A DNA stretch of 64,000 nt from Anaerotignum propionicum DSM 1682 (lineage in GTDB: Bacteria > Bacillota > Clostridia > Lachnospirales > Anaerotignaceae): positions 744,001 to 808,000 of the forward strand of contig NZ_CP014223.1 of assembly GCF_001561955.1 (NCBI RefSeq), read 5' to 3'. Below, piece by piece: positions 25,133 to 33,433 of the stretch; the first letter of the stretch is position 1, and the number at the start of each line of letters is the position of its first letter. The notes beneath the pieces are model-generated. The model was not told where the DNA came from, made no database searches, and saw nothing but the letters and a program-made list of their open reading frames with translations. The position numbers were made by a program, and so were the translations under genes.

Positions 25133-25369
25133 TTGAAAACAACTAAAAGATGGGACGATGTCCCGGTAATATTCGATCTTGCTTTTGCAGCTACCTTAAC
25201 AGGATTTAGTAGTGAACGCTTGCGGCAATTGAGCCGAGCAGGTGAGTTCCCAGCAAGGAAAATCGGTATAGGCAATCATGCAGTGTGGAGAATAGATAAA
25301 GACGAGTTCGTCAGCTGGTGGGAAAGCAAGAAGATACAGGGGGTGGACAAGCATGCGAAATATACATAA
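25133..25369 (+). CDS. Excisionase-like small HTH protein
   Basis: About 78 residues from a TTG start at 25133, with GGAGGGGG 4-5 bases before it; the upstream ATG frame overlaps the antirepressor gene without a site. AATLTGFSSERLRQLSRAGE, then FPARKIGIGNHAVWRIDKDE, is a MerR/excisionase-type winged HTH with wing. It may be Xis or a DNA-binding accessory protein. It overlaps the next gene by 17 bases. Confidence 0.75.
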   Translation: MKTTKRWDDVPVIFDLAFAATLTGFSSERLRQLSRAGEFPARKIGIGNHAVWRIDKDEFVSWWESKKIQGVDKHAKYT

Positions 25370-25679
25370 TGACCCGATATACCGCAATGCTGACAGACGC
25401 AAGAATGAACGCCGTATGAAGCAAGAAAAACGGAAAGGAAATGTCATTTTTGTTACAAACATTAAGGTAGTTGCCCTATGGCTACTTTATGCAGTGATTG
25501 CTTTTGGTTTTATAGCAGCGGTTGAATGTGCTTTGCCGCACAGGATTGTACTGAAATGGATTATTATTTTTTCCTTCTTTGGGGTATCAGCACCCGGAGT
25601 TTATAAAATGGAAAAGAAAATAAAAAAGTCCCCAAGGAACGGCAATTCCGAAAGGGACAAGCTAAAAAACTCACTTTGA
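25353..25679 (+). CDS. Hypothetical phage membrane protein
   Basis: 108 residues: a very basic N-terminus (about 11-28, rich in Arg and Lys), two hydrophobic segments (IKVVALWLLYAVIAFGFIAA near 37-56, and about 67-84), then a basic tail. ATG follows AGGGGGTGGACAAGC. Early-region membrane protein; a superinfection-exclusion role is possible but unsupported. Confidence 0.65.
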   Translation: MRNIHNDPIYRNADRRKNERRMKQEKRKGNVIFVTNIKVVALWLLYAVIAFGFIAAVECALPHRIVLKWIIIFSFFGVSAPGVYKMEKKIKKSPRNGNSERDKLKNSL

Positions 25680-25706
25680 AAATAACAGAAAGGATGGGAT
25701 TTGTCA

Positions 25707-25922
25707 ATGGCGGAAATTAAGAATGAGATTGTACAACATTTTGGGGTGATTTCCCAAGGTGAATGGACAAGGGAGTTAAATCTTGTCAGCTGGAATGGTA
25801 GGAAAGAGCTCTATGATATACGGGGATGGGCTGACGACCATGCAAAATGCTCCAAAGGGATTACCTTAAACAAAACGGAGCTGAAATCACTGAGAGATAT
25901 TTTAAACAAGATGGAATTATAA
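25707..25922 (+). CDS. YdbC/PC4-like ssDNA-binding protein
   Basis: 71 residues. GEWTRELNLVSWNGRKELYD, IRGWADDHAKCSKGITLNKTE and LKSLRDIL form the whole PC4/YdbC beta-sheet-helix domain, which binds single-stranded DNA. This fits its place before the replication module. TTG 25701 is a possible alternative start, 6 bases after AAAGGA. Confidence 0.85.
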   Translation: MAEIKNEIVQHFGVISQGEWTRELNLVSWNGRKELYDIRGWADDHAKCSKGITLNKTELKSLRDILNKMEL

Positions 25923-25934
25923 GGAGGAATACAT

Positions 25935-26102
25935 ACGGGCAGATGGGACAAAGAAATCGCCGAGGCAAAAGCAGATCTTAACCCTAAGCATGGGACTATT
26001 AAGGTGGAGCATGAAAAAGGTTTTATTCTCATGGACCTAGAGGGGTTCATGACTTTACCGAAATCTAAACAAACAAAGATTTTAAAATTAGGAGGAAATT
26101 AA
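25935..26102 (+). CDS. Small phage protein, 55 aa, apparently starting at ACG
   Basis: The frame from GRWDKEIAEAKADLNPKHGT onward, with FILMDLEGFMTLPKSKQTKI, is open to a stop two bases before the next gene and looks coding. No ATG, GTG or TTG is in frame near the site GGAGG (25923-25927); ACG (25935) lies at the ideal 7-base distance. Either a rare ACG start is used or an ATG was mutated and the gene is silent. Function unknown. Confidence 0.55.
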   Translation, partial: TGRWDKEIAEAKADLNPKHGTIKVEHEKGFILMDLEGFMTLPKSKQTKILKLGGN

Positions 26103-26103
26103 T

Positions 26104-26580
26104 ATGGAATTAGTAATCAAAATTAGTGAAAAGGACTTAGTAAACAGTCCGGCAATTATAGATGTTGTAAAGGTGCTGGCAGTAGAGATATCTAAAAACG
26201 GTTCGCCTGTCGCATCATCTGCACCAGTAATTCAGAGTGCAGCTCCAGTAAACCAAACAATGACACCGGCAGTAATGCAGAACCCAGTACCAACAGCCCA
26301 GGCAATAACACCACCCGTAATGCAAAACCCAGTACCAATGCAGCAAATGCAAGCGCCGGTGATGCAGAATCCTATTTCTACTACGGCGCCGACAGCACAG
26401 CCGGCAGTATATACCTTAGAACAGCTTTCGTTGGCAGCAGCTCCTTTAATGGATGCAGGTAAAACGGATGTGCTGGTGGCGTTGATGCAGTCCTTCGGTG
26501 TACAAACACTGCAACAGCTGCCACAGGAAAGATACAATGATTTCGCAGTGGCCATCAGAGGGATGGGGGCGCAGATATGA
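26104..26580 (+). CDS. Hypothetical phage protein with VMQNP repeat linker
   Basis: 158 residues. The N-terminal MELVIKISEKDLVNSPAIID is a short folded segment. Residues 38-98 are a Pro/Gln/Ala-rich linker with three copies of VMQNP(V/I) at irregular spacing. The C-terminal TLEQLSLAAAPLMDAGKTDV is helical and ends in MGAQI. The ATG follows GGAGGAAATTAAT, and the stop overlaps the DUF2800 start (ATGA). Similar linker proteins precede DUF2800 genes in Firmicutes phages as I recall; the role is unknown. Confidence 0.7.
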   Translation: MELVIKISEKDLVNSPAIIDVVKVLAVEISKNGSPVASSAPVIQSAAPVNQTMTPAVMQNPVPTAQAITPPVMQNPVPMQQMQAPVMQNPISTTAPTAQPAVYTLEQLSLAAAPLMDAGKTDVLVALMQSFGVQTLQQLPQERYNDFAVAIRGMGAQI

Positions 26581-27731
26581 GCCATGCTTTATTATCTGCA
26601 AGTGCGGCCGATAAGTGGCTGCACTGCACCCCCTCAGCTAGAATGGAGTCAGTTTTGCCAGACACTGCAGGGGAGTCTGCCCAGGAGGGATCTCTTGCCC
26701 ATGAGCTGGCCGAGTTAAAAGCAAGACGACATTTTCATGGAATGGATAAGGGCGCCTTTACCCGTAAGTTTAACAAAATAAAGAGCAACGAATTGTATAT
26801 TGTGGATATGGATCACGATACGGACACATACGTAGAATACTTAAAAGATGTTGAAATGATGTTTTCTTCAAAACCCTATGCGGTGTTTGAAACGAAAGTG
26901 GACTATTCCCATATTGCTCCTGAAGGGTTTGGAACCGCCGATAGTATTATGATTGGTGGAGGACATCTTCATATCGTGGACTTTAAGTATGGGAAAACCG
27001 TTCAAGTGGATTGCGTAGATAACCCACAAATGAAGCTGTATGCTTTGGGCGCTTTGAAAAAGTATGATCTTTTATACGACATTAAGGACATTACCTTACA
27101 TATTGTACAGCCTAGAATGAGCAATATTTCTTCTTGGACGATTAATTGTGAGAACCTAAATACTTGGGGTGAAAGCATTAAGCCCGTAAGTCAAATGGCA
27201 TTCGATGGTTCAGGTGAATGCGTTGTGGGCGGCTGGTGTGATAGTCATTTCTGCAAATGCCGTGCTACCTGCAGGGCGTATATGGAACGTATGCAACGTG
27301 TAACACAATTCATGGACAAGCTTCCACCCGTACTTACGGATGATGAAGTGGGGCAGTGCCTTACCTTAGCAGCTGACATTAAAAAATGGTATTCCCTTTT
27401 AGAAAAATACGCAATGACTGCGCTGCTGGAAGGCAAAAACATTGCCGGTTGGAAAGTAGTAGAAGGGCGCAGCAACAGGGCGTTCAATGACATTGACCAG
27501 GCATACAAAGCCTTATCTGTATCAGGGATAGACGAATCTTTGCTGTACAAGCGAGTGCCCATCACTCTTACAGATTGCGAAATTATGCTAGGGAAAAAAG
27601 GTTTCTCTGAAATGCTGGCGGATTACGTTGTAAAACCTCCTGGCAAACCCACTATTGCTCCGGAGAGTGATCCAAGAAAGAACTATAACCCTGCAATGGC
27701 AGATTTTGCAGGACTTGAATCTAATAAATAA
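26577..27731 (+). CDS. DUF2800 protein (Cas4/PD-(D/E)XK-like nuclease)
   Basis: 384 residues. The N-terminal LLSASAADKWLHCTPSARME and EEGSLAHELAEL-like segment (QEGSLAHELAE) are typical DUF2800. VFETKVDYSHIAPEGFGTADSI (in part) and HIVDFKYGKTV give the E/D-x-K nuclease core. A cysteine group FCKCRATCRAYM at about 222-233 may hold an Fe-S cluster or zinc, as in Cas4/AddB-type exonucleases. Likely a recombination or replication exonuclease acting with the adjacent DUF2815 ssDNA-binding protein. Confidence 0.85.
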   Translation: MSHALLSASAADKWLHCTPSARMESVLPDTAGESAQEGSLAHELAELKARRHFHGMDKGAFTRKFNKIKSNELYIVDMDHDTDTYVEYLKDVEMMFSSKPYAVFETKVDYSHIAPEGFGTADSIMIGGGHLHIVDFKYGKTVQVDCVDNPQMKLYALGALKKYDLLYDIKDITLHIVQPRMSNISSWTINCENLNTWGESIKPVSQMAFDGSGECVVGGWCDSHFCKCRATCRAYMERMQRVTQFMDKLPPVLTDDEVGQCLTLAADIKKWYSLLEKYAMTALLEGKNIAGWKVVEGRSNRAFNDIDQAYKALSVSGIDESLLYKRVPITLTDCEIMLGKKGFSEMLADYVVKPPGKPTIAPESDPRKNYNPAMADFAGLESNK

Positions 27732-27754
27732 TTACATATTGAAAGGATGATTTT

Positions 27755-28456
27755 ATGTATCAGAATATCGCAACAAAATGCCTCACAGGTGAGGTAAGAA
27801 TTTCTTTTGAGCACCTTGCAAGACCTTACAGCAATAACGGCGGTGAGCCAAAGTACAGCTGCACGATTTTAATTCCAAAGACAGATACCGCTACATATAA
27901 CGACCTTCTTTCGGCTTTGCAGACTGCTTATGAGCAGGGGGTAAATGATAAGTGGAAAGGCTCCCGTCCTCAGTTGAGATACCCTGTAATTTACGATGGC
28001 GACGGCGTTAGACCTTCAGGGGAAGCCTTTGGTGTGGAGTGCAAGGGTCACTGGGTTGTAACTGCATCCAGTAAGCAACAGCCCCAGGTGGTACATCAAT
28101 CAAATGTTTCTGTGCAGTTGGCCGAGACGGATATTTACAGCGGTATGTACGCCCGTGTTACAGTAAATTTCTTCCCTTACGAAAGCAGTGGAAATAGGGG
28201 AGTAGGCTGTGGACTGGGAAACGTCATGAAAACAAGAGACGGTGAGCCCTTAAGTGGCAGAGCAAATGCAGAGAATGACTTTGCCGGTGCAGGAACGCCT
28301 GCAGCTGCAATGCCAATGGGCGGCCCCGGAATGCCTGGATATGCGGCAACTCCTATGGGAAACGCTGCAATGCCCGCTGCTTATAATCCTGCCCCCAGAT
28401 ATGCCCCGGCAGCACCTACAGGCAATATTAACCCAATCACCGGCTTACCTATGTAA
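27755..28456 (+). CDS. DUF2815 ssDNA-binding protein
   Basis: 233 residues. EVRISFEHLARPYSNNGGEP, YSCTILIPKTD, GYWVV-like HWVVTAS and YARVTVNFFPYESSGNRGVG (part) are the DUF2815 OB-fold features, related to T7 gp2.5-type ssDNA-binding proteins. The C-terminal 55 residues are a flexible Met/Pro/Ala-rich tail ending NPITGLPM; an acidic tail as in E. coli SSB is absent. Lies between the DUF2800 nuclease and the DNA polymerase. Confidence 0.85.
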   Translation: MYQNIATKCLTGEVRISFEHLARPYSNNGGEPKYSCTILIPKTDTATYNDLLSALQTAYEQGVNDKWKGSRPQLRYPVIYDGDGVRPSGEAFGVECKGHWVVTASSKQQPQVVHQSNVSVQLAETDIYSGMYARVTVNFFPYESSGNRGVGCGLGNVMKTRDGEPLSGRANAENDFAGAGTPAAAMPMGGPGMPGYAATPMGNAAMPAAYNPAPRYAPAAPTGNINPITGLPM

Positions 28457-28462
28457 TCGGGT

Positions 28463-30463
28463 ATGAGGGGGCACATATCCGTCGATATTGAAACCTTCTC
28501 CTCCGTTGATATTAACAAGTCCGGGCTTTACAAATATGTTCAAAGCCCGGATTTTTCAATCTTACTGTTAGCTTATAGTATTGACGGCGGGGCGGTGGAA
28601 ATTATCGACCTTACGAAAACGGAGTTACCAATTGTTATTAAACATTGGCTTTTACATTCTGGTCACATAAAACATGCTTATAATGCTGCCTTTGAGTGGT
28701 ACTGCTTGTCGAAGTATTTTGGTCTAAAGGAAGAGGAAAGAACAGAGTGGTTGAAACAATGGCGTTGTACGATGATGCATAGTCTTTACTGTGGTTACGT
28801 GGCTAAACTGGAGGATGCGGGCAAAGCAATAGGATTGCCGCAGGAAAAACAGAAATTAGCAACAGGGAAAGCTTTAATCAAAACTTTCTGCTCACCCTGT
28901 AAACCTTCAAGATCCAATGGAAACAGAACGAGAATTCTACCGGAACATGAGCCGGAACGGTGGAACCTTTTCAAAGAATATTGTAAGCAGGATGTTGTTA
29001 CAGAGATGGAAATTGAAAATAGGCTGTCTCATTTTCCGGTACCTGATTTGGTGCAGGAGCAATGGGTTTTAGATCAGATACAGAATGAGAGAGGCGTTGC
29101 CATAGATCTTGATCTGATAGATGGGGCGTTATATTGCGACAGTGTGGCAACGGAAAAGGCAACAAATATTTCTAGGGCAATTACAAACCTTGAAAACCCT
29201 AACAGCCTGGCACAGCTAAAAAAATGGATTGGAGAAAGAACGGGAATAAAAATCTCTAGTTTAAATAAGGAAACTGTGGGTGATATGCTGGATGCGGAAA
29301 TTCCCGTTTCGGTTCGGAGAGTTTTGGAGTTGCGGCAGCAATTGGGAAAAACAAGTGTATCAAAGTATAAGGCTATGACACGGGCTGAATGCACTGATGG
29401 AAGATTGCGTGGATCTCTCCAATTCTACGGTGCGAACCGCACAGGAAGATGGGCGGGACGATTGGCCCAGGTGCAGAATCTTCCAAGAACGTACCTCCAT
29501 GGTGCAGAGTTGGACTTAGCAAGAAAGTTTGTGAAATTGAAAAATCCCAATGCCATACAGCTGACCTTTGGTAGCGTGCAGGATACCCTTTCCCAGCTAG
29601 TAAGAACGGCATTTATACCCGAGAAAGGCAAAGTTTTTGTGGATGCTGATTTCTCTGCCATTGAGGCAAGGGTGGTTGCTTGGCTTGCGGGGGAAAACTG
29701 GGTTCTGGAGGTATTCCGTACCCATGGAAAGATTTACGAGGCCACAGCGGCGCAAATGTTTGGGGTACCTATTGAAAAGATTGTAAAAGGAACACCCGAA
29801 TATGCATTAAGACAAAAGGGGAAGGTTGCCACCCTTGCCCTTGGATATAATGGTGGACCAGGGGCACTTATCAACATGGGTGCGTTGAAAATGGGGATAC
29901 CTGAGGAAGAATTACAGGAAATTGTGTATAAATGGCGAGGTGCAAATCAAGCAATCGTTCGATGCTGGAAAGCCCTGGAACATGCAGCCATACAAGCAAT
30001 TAAAACTGGCAGAGCTGTTGGTACCCATTGTCTGGTGTTTGCTAGAGAGGCAGACATTACAAAGGGGCAAGACTTCCTTACAATATTGCTTCCTTCAGGG
30101 AGAAAGCTTTTTTATGCAAAACCTCATTTAACTTTAAACCAGTGGGGAAATGAATCCATTGGATATTATGGAATGAACCAGACTTCTAAGAACTGGGAAC
30201 CTACAGAAACCTATGGAGGTAAATTAACGGAGAATGTGGTGCAGGCCATTGCAAGGGATTGTTTGGCGCATACCCTAACTGTTTTGGAAGCCCAAGGGTA
30301 CAAAATTGTTTTCCATGTTCACGATGAAGTTATTATCGAAATAGAAAAGGAGAAAGCTGACCTTGATAAGGTTTGCCAGATTATGAGCCAACCCATACCC
30401 TTTGCACCGGGATTGCCCATGGCTGCAGATGGCTGGGTGGGGGACTATTTTACGAAAGACTGA
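28463..30463 (+). CDS. Phage DNA polymerase, family A, with 3'-5' exonuclease
   Basis: 666 residues. The N-terminal exonuclease has ISVDIETFSS (Asp8, Glu10). The polymerase domain has motif A VDADFSAIEARV (about 392-403), motif B in RQKGKVATLALGYNGG (about 450) and motif C FHVHDEVIIE (about 618), with the catalytic Asp residues present. It replicates the phage genome with the downstream primase-helicase. The ribosome site before ATG 28463 is poor, so the exact start is uncertain by a few codons. Confidence 0.93.
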   Translation: MRGHISVDIETFSSVDINKSGLYKYVQSPDFSILLLAYSIDGGAVEIIDLTKTELPIVIKHWLLHSGHIKHAYNAAFEWYCLSKYFGLKEEERTEWLKQWRCTMMHSLYCGYVAKLEDAGKAIGLPQEKQKLATGKALIKTFCSPCKPSRSNGNRTRILPEHEPERWNLFKEYCKQDVVTEMEIENRLSHFPVPDLVQEQWVLDQIQNERGVAIDLDLIDGALYCDSVATEKATNISRAITNLENPNSLAQLKKWIGERTGIKISSLNKETVGDMLDAEIPVSVRRVLELRQQLGKTSVSKYKAMTRAECTDGRLRGSLQFYGANRTGRWAGRLAQVQNLPRTYLHGAELDLARKFVKLKNPNAIQLTFGSVQDTLSQLVRTAFIPEKGKVFVDADFSAIEARVVAWLAGENWVLEVFRTHGKIYEATAAQMFGVPIEKIVKGTPEYALRQKGKVATLALGYNGGPGALINMGALKMGIPEEELQEIVYKWRGANQAIVRCWKALEHAAIQAIKTGRAVGTHCLVFAREADITKGQDFLTILLPSGRKLFYAKPHLTLNQWGNESIGYYGMNQTSKNWEPTETYGGKLTENVVQAIARDCLAHTLTVLEAQGYKIVFHVHDEVIIEIEKEKADLDKVCQIMSQPIPFAPGLPMAADGWVGDYFTKD

Positions 30464-30474
30464 GGTGACAAGTT

Positions 30475-32895
30475 TTGCAAAATGACAGACAAATAACCAT
30501 ATCTACTGCAGGTAGCAGAAAGGCCACGAACTGGCAGCCTCAGACCATGCGTATAGCAGAATTATTTGAAAAGCTTCGCACTCCTTTGCGGGGAAAAGAA
30601 ACTCTTTCGGCTTATATGAGCATGAAAAAGCACCAACAGGATGAGCTGAAGGATGTGGGGGGCTTTATTGGTGGCAACCTGACAGGACGTCGTAAAAAGG
30701 GTGCGGTATTAAATCGTGATGTAATTACACTGGATATGGATAATTGCCCCCCTGAAAGCACAAAAGCAATCCTGCAACGCCTTTCCAGCTTAGGCATGAT
30801 GTATGCTGTTTATTCTACAAGAAAGCATAGCCCCGCAGCGCCTAGACTTCGTGTTGTGGTGCCGACTGATAGAAAGATGCTTCCGGAAGAATACGAACCC
30901 ATCGCCCGTAAATTGGCGGCACTGGTACAGCCGGAAATGCATTGGTTTGATCCCACGACTTTTCAAGTGGAACGTTTAATGTATTGGCCCAGTTGCTGTG
31001 TAGATAGTGAGTACATATTTACTTATGAAGATAAGCCGTTATTGTCTGCCGACGGAATGCTTGGCACCTATGAAAATTGGTTAAATGTTGCCTCTTGGCC
31101 ACAAGTGCCGGGAGAACAGAAACTACGAGAGAGGTCAGCGGCAAAGCAGGGAGATCCAACAGAAAAGAAAGGTACCGTAGGTGCATTTTGTAGGATTTAC
31201 AGTGTCGTGCAGGCAATGGACACCTTTCTACCCGGTGTTTATGCGCCTACGGAGCAGTCTGACAGATACACATTCGTAGGTGGTTCTACCACAGGCGGTG
31301 CCATCATTTATGACGATGAAAAATTTCTTTTTTCCCATCATGCCTCAGATCCATGCAGTGGACAGTTGGTAAATGCCTTTGACTTGGTTCGACTGCATTT
31401 GTTTGGTGAACAGGATGATGAAGCAAAAGAAGGTACCCCTACTAATAAATTGCCCAGCTATGACCTGATGTGCCGTAAGGCAATAGAGGATAAGGACGTT
31501 CTTGCGCTGCTCCAAAAAGAACGTATGGAGCAAGCGGAAACAGAATTTAAAGATATACAAGAAGGCTTTGCAGAAACCGAGGATACCCTTGAATGGATGC
31601 GCCGGCTTAGGGTACACCCAAAGACAGGACTTCCGGAAAGCACCATAGATAATGTTTGGATTATTCTCGAAAACGACAGAAATTTGAAAGGCAAGTTTGC
31701 CATTAATGAGTTTGCCGGCAGAGGTGAGATTCTTGGCGCACTGCCATGGAATACAGGAATAAAACGGCGATTTTGGGATGATAACGATAACCAAGGGCTT
31801 TATTGGTACCTTGAAAAAAGCTATAGAATATCCGGCGCTGCAAAGATAGACGGTGCTCTATCCCTACACAGCAATAAAAATTCATTCAATGATGTAACAA
31901 AGTATTTGAAGGAATTGAAGTGGGATGGAGTCCCTAGGTTGGATACTCTTTTGATAGATTATTTGGGAGCAGAAGACAGTATTTATACAAGAGCGGTTAC
32001 ACGTAAGGCATTTACGGCGGCAGTGGCCAGAGCCTACATACCAGGTTTTAAATTTGACTATATGACCATTTTTACAGGGCCACAGGGTATCGGCAAAAGT
32101 ACCCTGCTTGCAAAAATGTCAAAAGGCTGGTTCAACGACTCCATAAGAACTTTTGAAGGAAAAGAAGCCAGCGAGCTTCTACAAGGCGTATGGCTGGTAG
32201 AGGTTGGTGAATTGGATGCATTTAACCGTAGTGATGTTGGCCGCATTAAGCAGTTTTTGAGTCAGCAGGCAGACCGTTTTCGTGCGGCTTATGGCAGGCA
32301 TGTAAAAGAAATGCCTCGTCGGTGCGTTTTCTTTGGCACCACTAATGATGCGGAATTTTTAACGGACAGAACGGGGAACCGTCGCTTTTGGCCCCTTGTG
32401 GTAGGTGCTAGAAAAGCCAAAAAAAGCGTGTGGGCTGATTTAGATAATGACTTAGACCAGCTGTGGGCAGAGGCGGCCATGCGTTTTAAAATAGGTGAAC
32501 CATTGTATTTATCCGGGGAGGTAGAAAAGGCTGCGAAAGAGCAGCAGGAGAGCCATAGAAAGACTTCCACCAGAGAAGGTATTATTTCAGATTTCTTAGA
32601 ACAAAAGGTACCTGCGGATTGGCTTAGTTGGAAGCTGGAACAACGCAGGATGTTCTGGGAAGGGAATGCTGCCTTTGATGGAGAGCTGGTTCCCAGGAAG
32701 AAAGTTTGTGCTTTAGAAGTGTGGTGCGAGGCGTTGGGCTGTGATCAAAGGATGATAAAGAACAGTGATACAGCAGAAATCAATAGCATTATTTCAAGCG
32801 TAAAAGGATGGAGTAGATTACAAAATCCACAGCCGTTTGGGTATTGTAAAAATCAAAGAGGGTTTAAAAACGACCAACTACAAAGTCCGTTTTAA
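30475..32895 (+). CDS. VapE-like primase-helicase
   Basis: 806 residues, TTG start with TGAGGTGAC 5-8 bases upstream. The N-terminal part (about 80-190) contains VITLDMDNCPPE and a primase-like core RLRVVVPTDRK. The C-terminal VapE/D5-type AAA+ ATPase has Walker A TGPQGIGKSTLL near 534-545, LVEVGELDAF and FFGTTNDAEFLTDRTGNRRF (part). Expected to prime and unwind DNA at the phage origin. Its 3' end runs into the ACTACAA repeat cluster. Confidence 0.88.
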   Translation: MQNDRQITISTAGSRKATNWQPQTMRIAELFEKLRTPLRGKETLSAYMSMKKHQQDELKDVGGFIGGNLTGRRKKGAVLNRDVITLDMDNCPPESTKAILQRLSSLGMMYAVYSTRKHSPAAPRLRVVVPTDRKMLPEEYEPIARKLAALVQPEMHWFDPTTFQVERLMYWPSCCVDSEYIFTYEDKPLLSADGMLGTYENWLNVASWPQVPGEQKLRERSAAKQGDPTEKKGTVGAFCRIYSVVQAMDTFLPGVYAPTEQSDRYTFVGGSTTGGAIIYDDEKFLFSHHASDPCSGQLVNAFDLVRLHLFGEQDDEAKEGTPTNKLPSYDLMCRKAIEDKDVLALLQKERMEQAETEFKDIQEGFAETEDTLEWMRRLRVHPKTGLPESTIDNVWIILENDRNLKGKFAINEFAGRGEILGALPWNTGIKRRFWDDNDNQGLYWYLEKSYRISGAAKIDGALSLHSNKNSFNDVTKYLKELKWDGVPRLDTLLIDYLGAEDSIYTRAVTRKAFTAAVARAYIPGFKFDYMTIFTGPQGIGKSTLLAKMSKGWFNDSIRTFEGKEASELLQGVWLVEVGELDAFNRSDVGRIKQFLSQQADRFRAAYGRHVKEMPRRCVFFGTTNDAEFLTDRTGNRRFWPLVVGARKAKKSVWADLDNDLDQLWAEAAMRFKIGEPLYLSGEVEKAAKEQQESHRKTSTREGIISDFLEQKVPADWLSWKLEQRRMFWEGNAAFDGELVPRKKVCALEVWCEALGCDQRMIKNSDTAEINSIISSVKGWSRLQNPQPFGYCKNQRGFKNDQLQSPF

Positions 32896-33111
32896 GATTG
32901 TAGTTTTTACAAAAGTCGAAACTACAAAACTACAATTAAATTTTAGTTTGTAGTTGGGTTTGTAGTCGGCGAAAATGCTGATATTTCAGGGGTTTAAGTA
33001 TATAAAACTACAAAACTACAATCTTTTTTAATAAATAATATAATAAAGAGAATATATAAATATACCCGCCTGCGCCCATATACGCGTATATATAGGGAAA
33101 TAGATTGTAGT
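32877..33111. repeat. Nine-copy ACTACAA/TTGTAGT cluster, candidate replication origin
   Basis: Exact 7-mers: ACTACAA at 32877, 32921, 32929, 33007 and 33015; TTGTAGT at 32898, 32948, 32960 and 33105. Two pairs are spaced 8 bp, with an AT-rich block at 33022-33064 between copies eight and nine. It occupies the only sizeable gap in the replication module, between the helicase gene and VRR-NUC, like iteron origins. It could instead be an operator array. Confidence 0.65.
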
Positions 33112-33133
33112 TAGCGCAAATGGAGGCGATTTT

Positions 33134-33433
33134 TTGCAAGAAAAGGAAATAGAGAAGTACCTCGTAAAACGAGTGAAGGAAATGGGTGGTAAGGCTTATA
33201 AGTGGGTCAGCCCGGGAAATGATGGGGTGCCCGATAGGATAGTTTTCTTCCAAGGGATGACTGTTTTGGTGGAATTAAAGGCCCCTGGGAAAAAGCCTAC
33301 CCCATTACAGATAGCAAAACATAAGGAATTGGAAAGACTGGGACAGAAGGTTGTAGTATTAGACAGCAAGGAAAGTGTAGATGAATTTATGGGGAAAGTA
33401 GAGGGTGGTATGTATGAAGTTTGTACCCCATAA
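33134..33433 (+). CDS. VRR-NUC domain nuclease
   Basis: 99 residues from TTG 33134 (GGAGG about 8 bases upstream). YKWVSPGNDGVPDRIVFFQG, then TVLVELKAPGKKPTPLQ, carries the PD-x(n)-ExK catalytic core (PDR, ELK) of virus-type replication-repair nucleases. Stand-alone VRR-NUC proteins act on branched DNA. Overlaps the SNF2 helicase start by 20 bases. Confidence 0.92.
   Translation: MQEKEIEKYLVKRVKEMGGKAYKWVSPGNDGVPDRIVFFQGMTVLVELKAPGKKPTPLQIAKHKELERLGQKVVVLDSKESVDEFMGKVEGGMYEVCTP

Noticed and set aside
26232-26585. A Cys/Gly-rich 117-codon frame on the minus strand
   Set aside because: It is the complement of the VMQNP linker gene and lacks start signals.
31345-31794. A 149-codon minus-strand frame inside the primase-helicase gene
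   Set aside because: No ribosome site, antisense to a well-supported gene, composition of a shadow frame.
32877-33111. CRISPR array
   Set aside because: The repeated unit is only 7-9 bases, occurs in both orientations and has irregular spacing; no repeat-spacer pattern exists here or elsewhere in the window.
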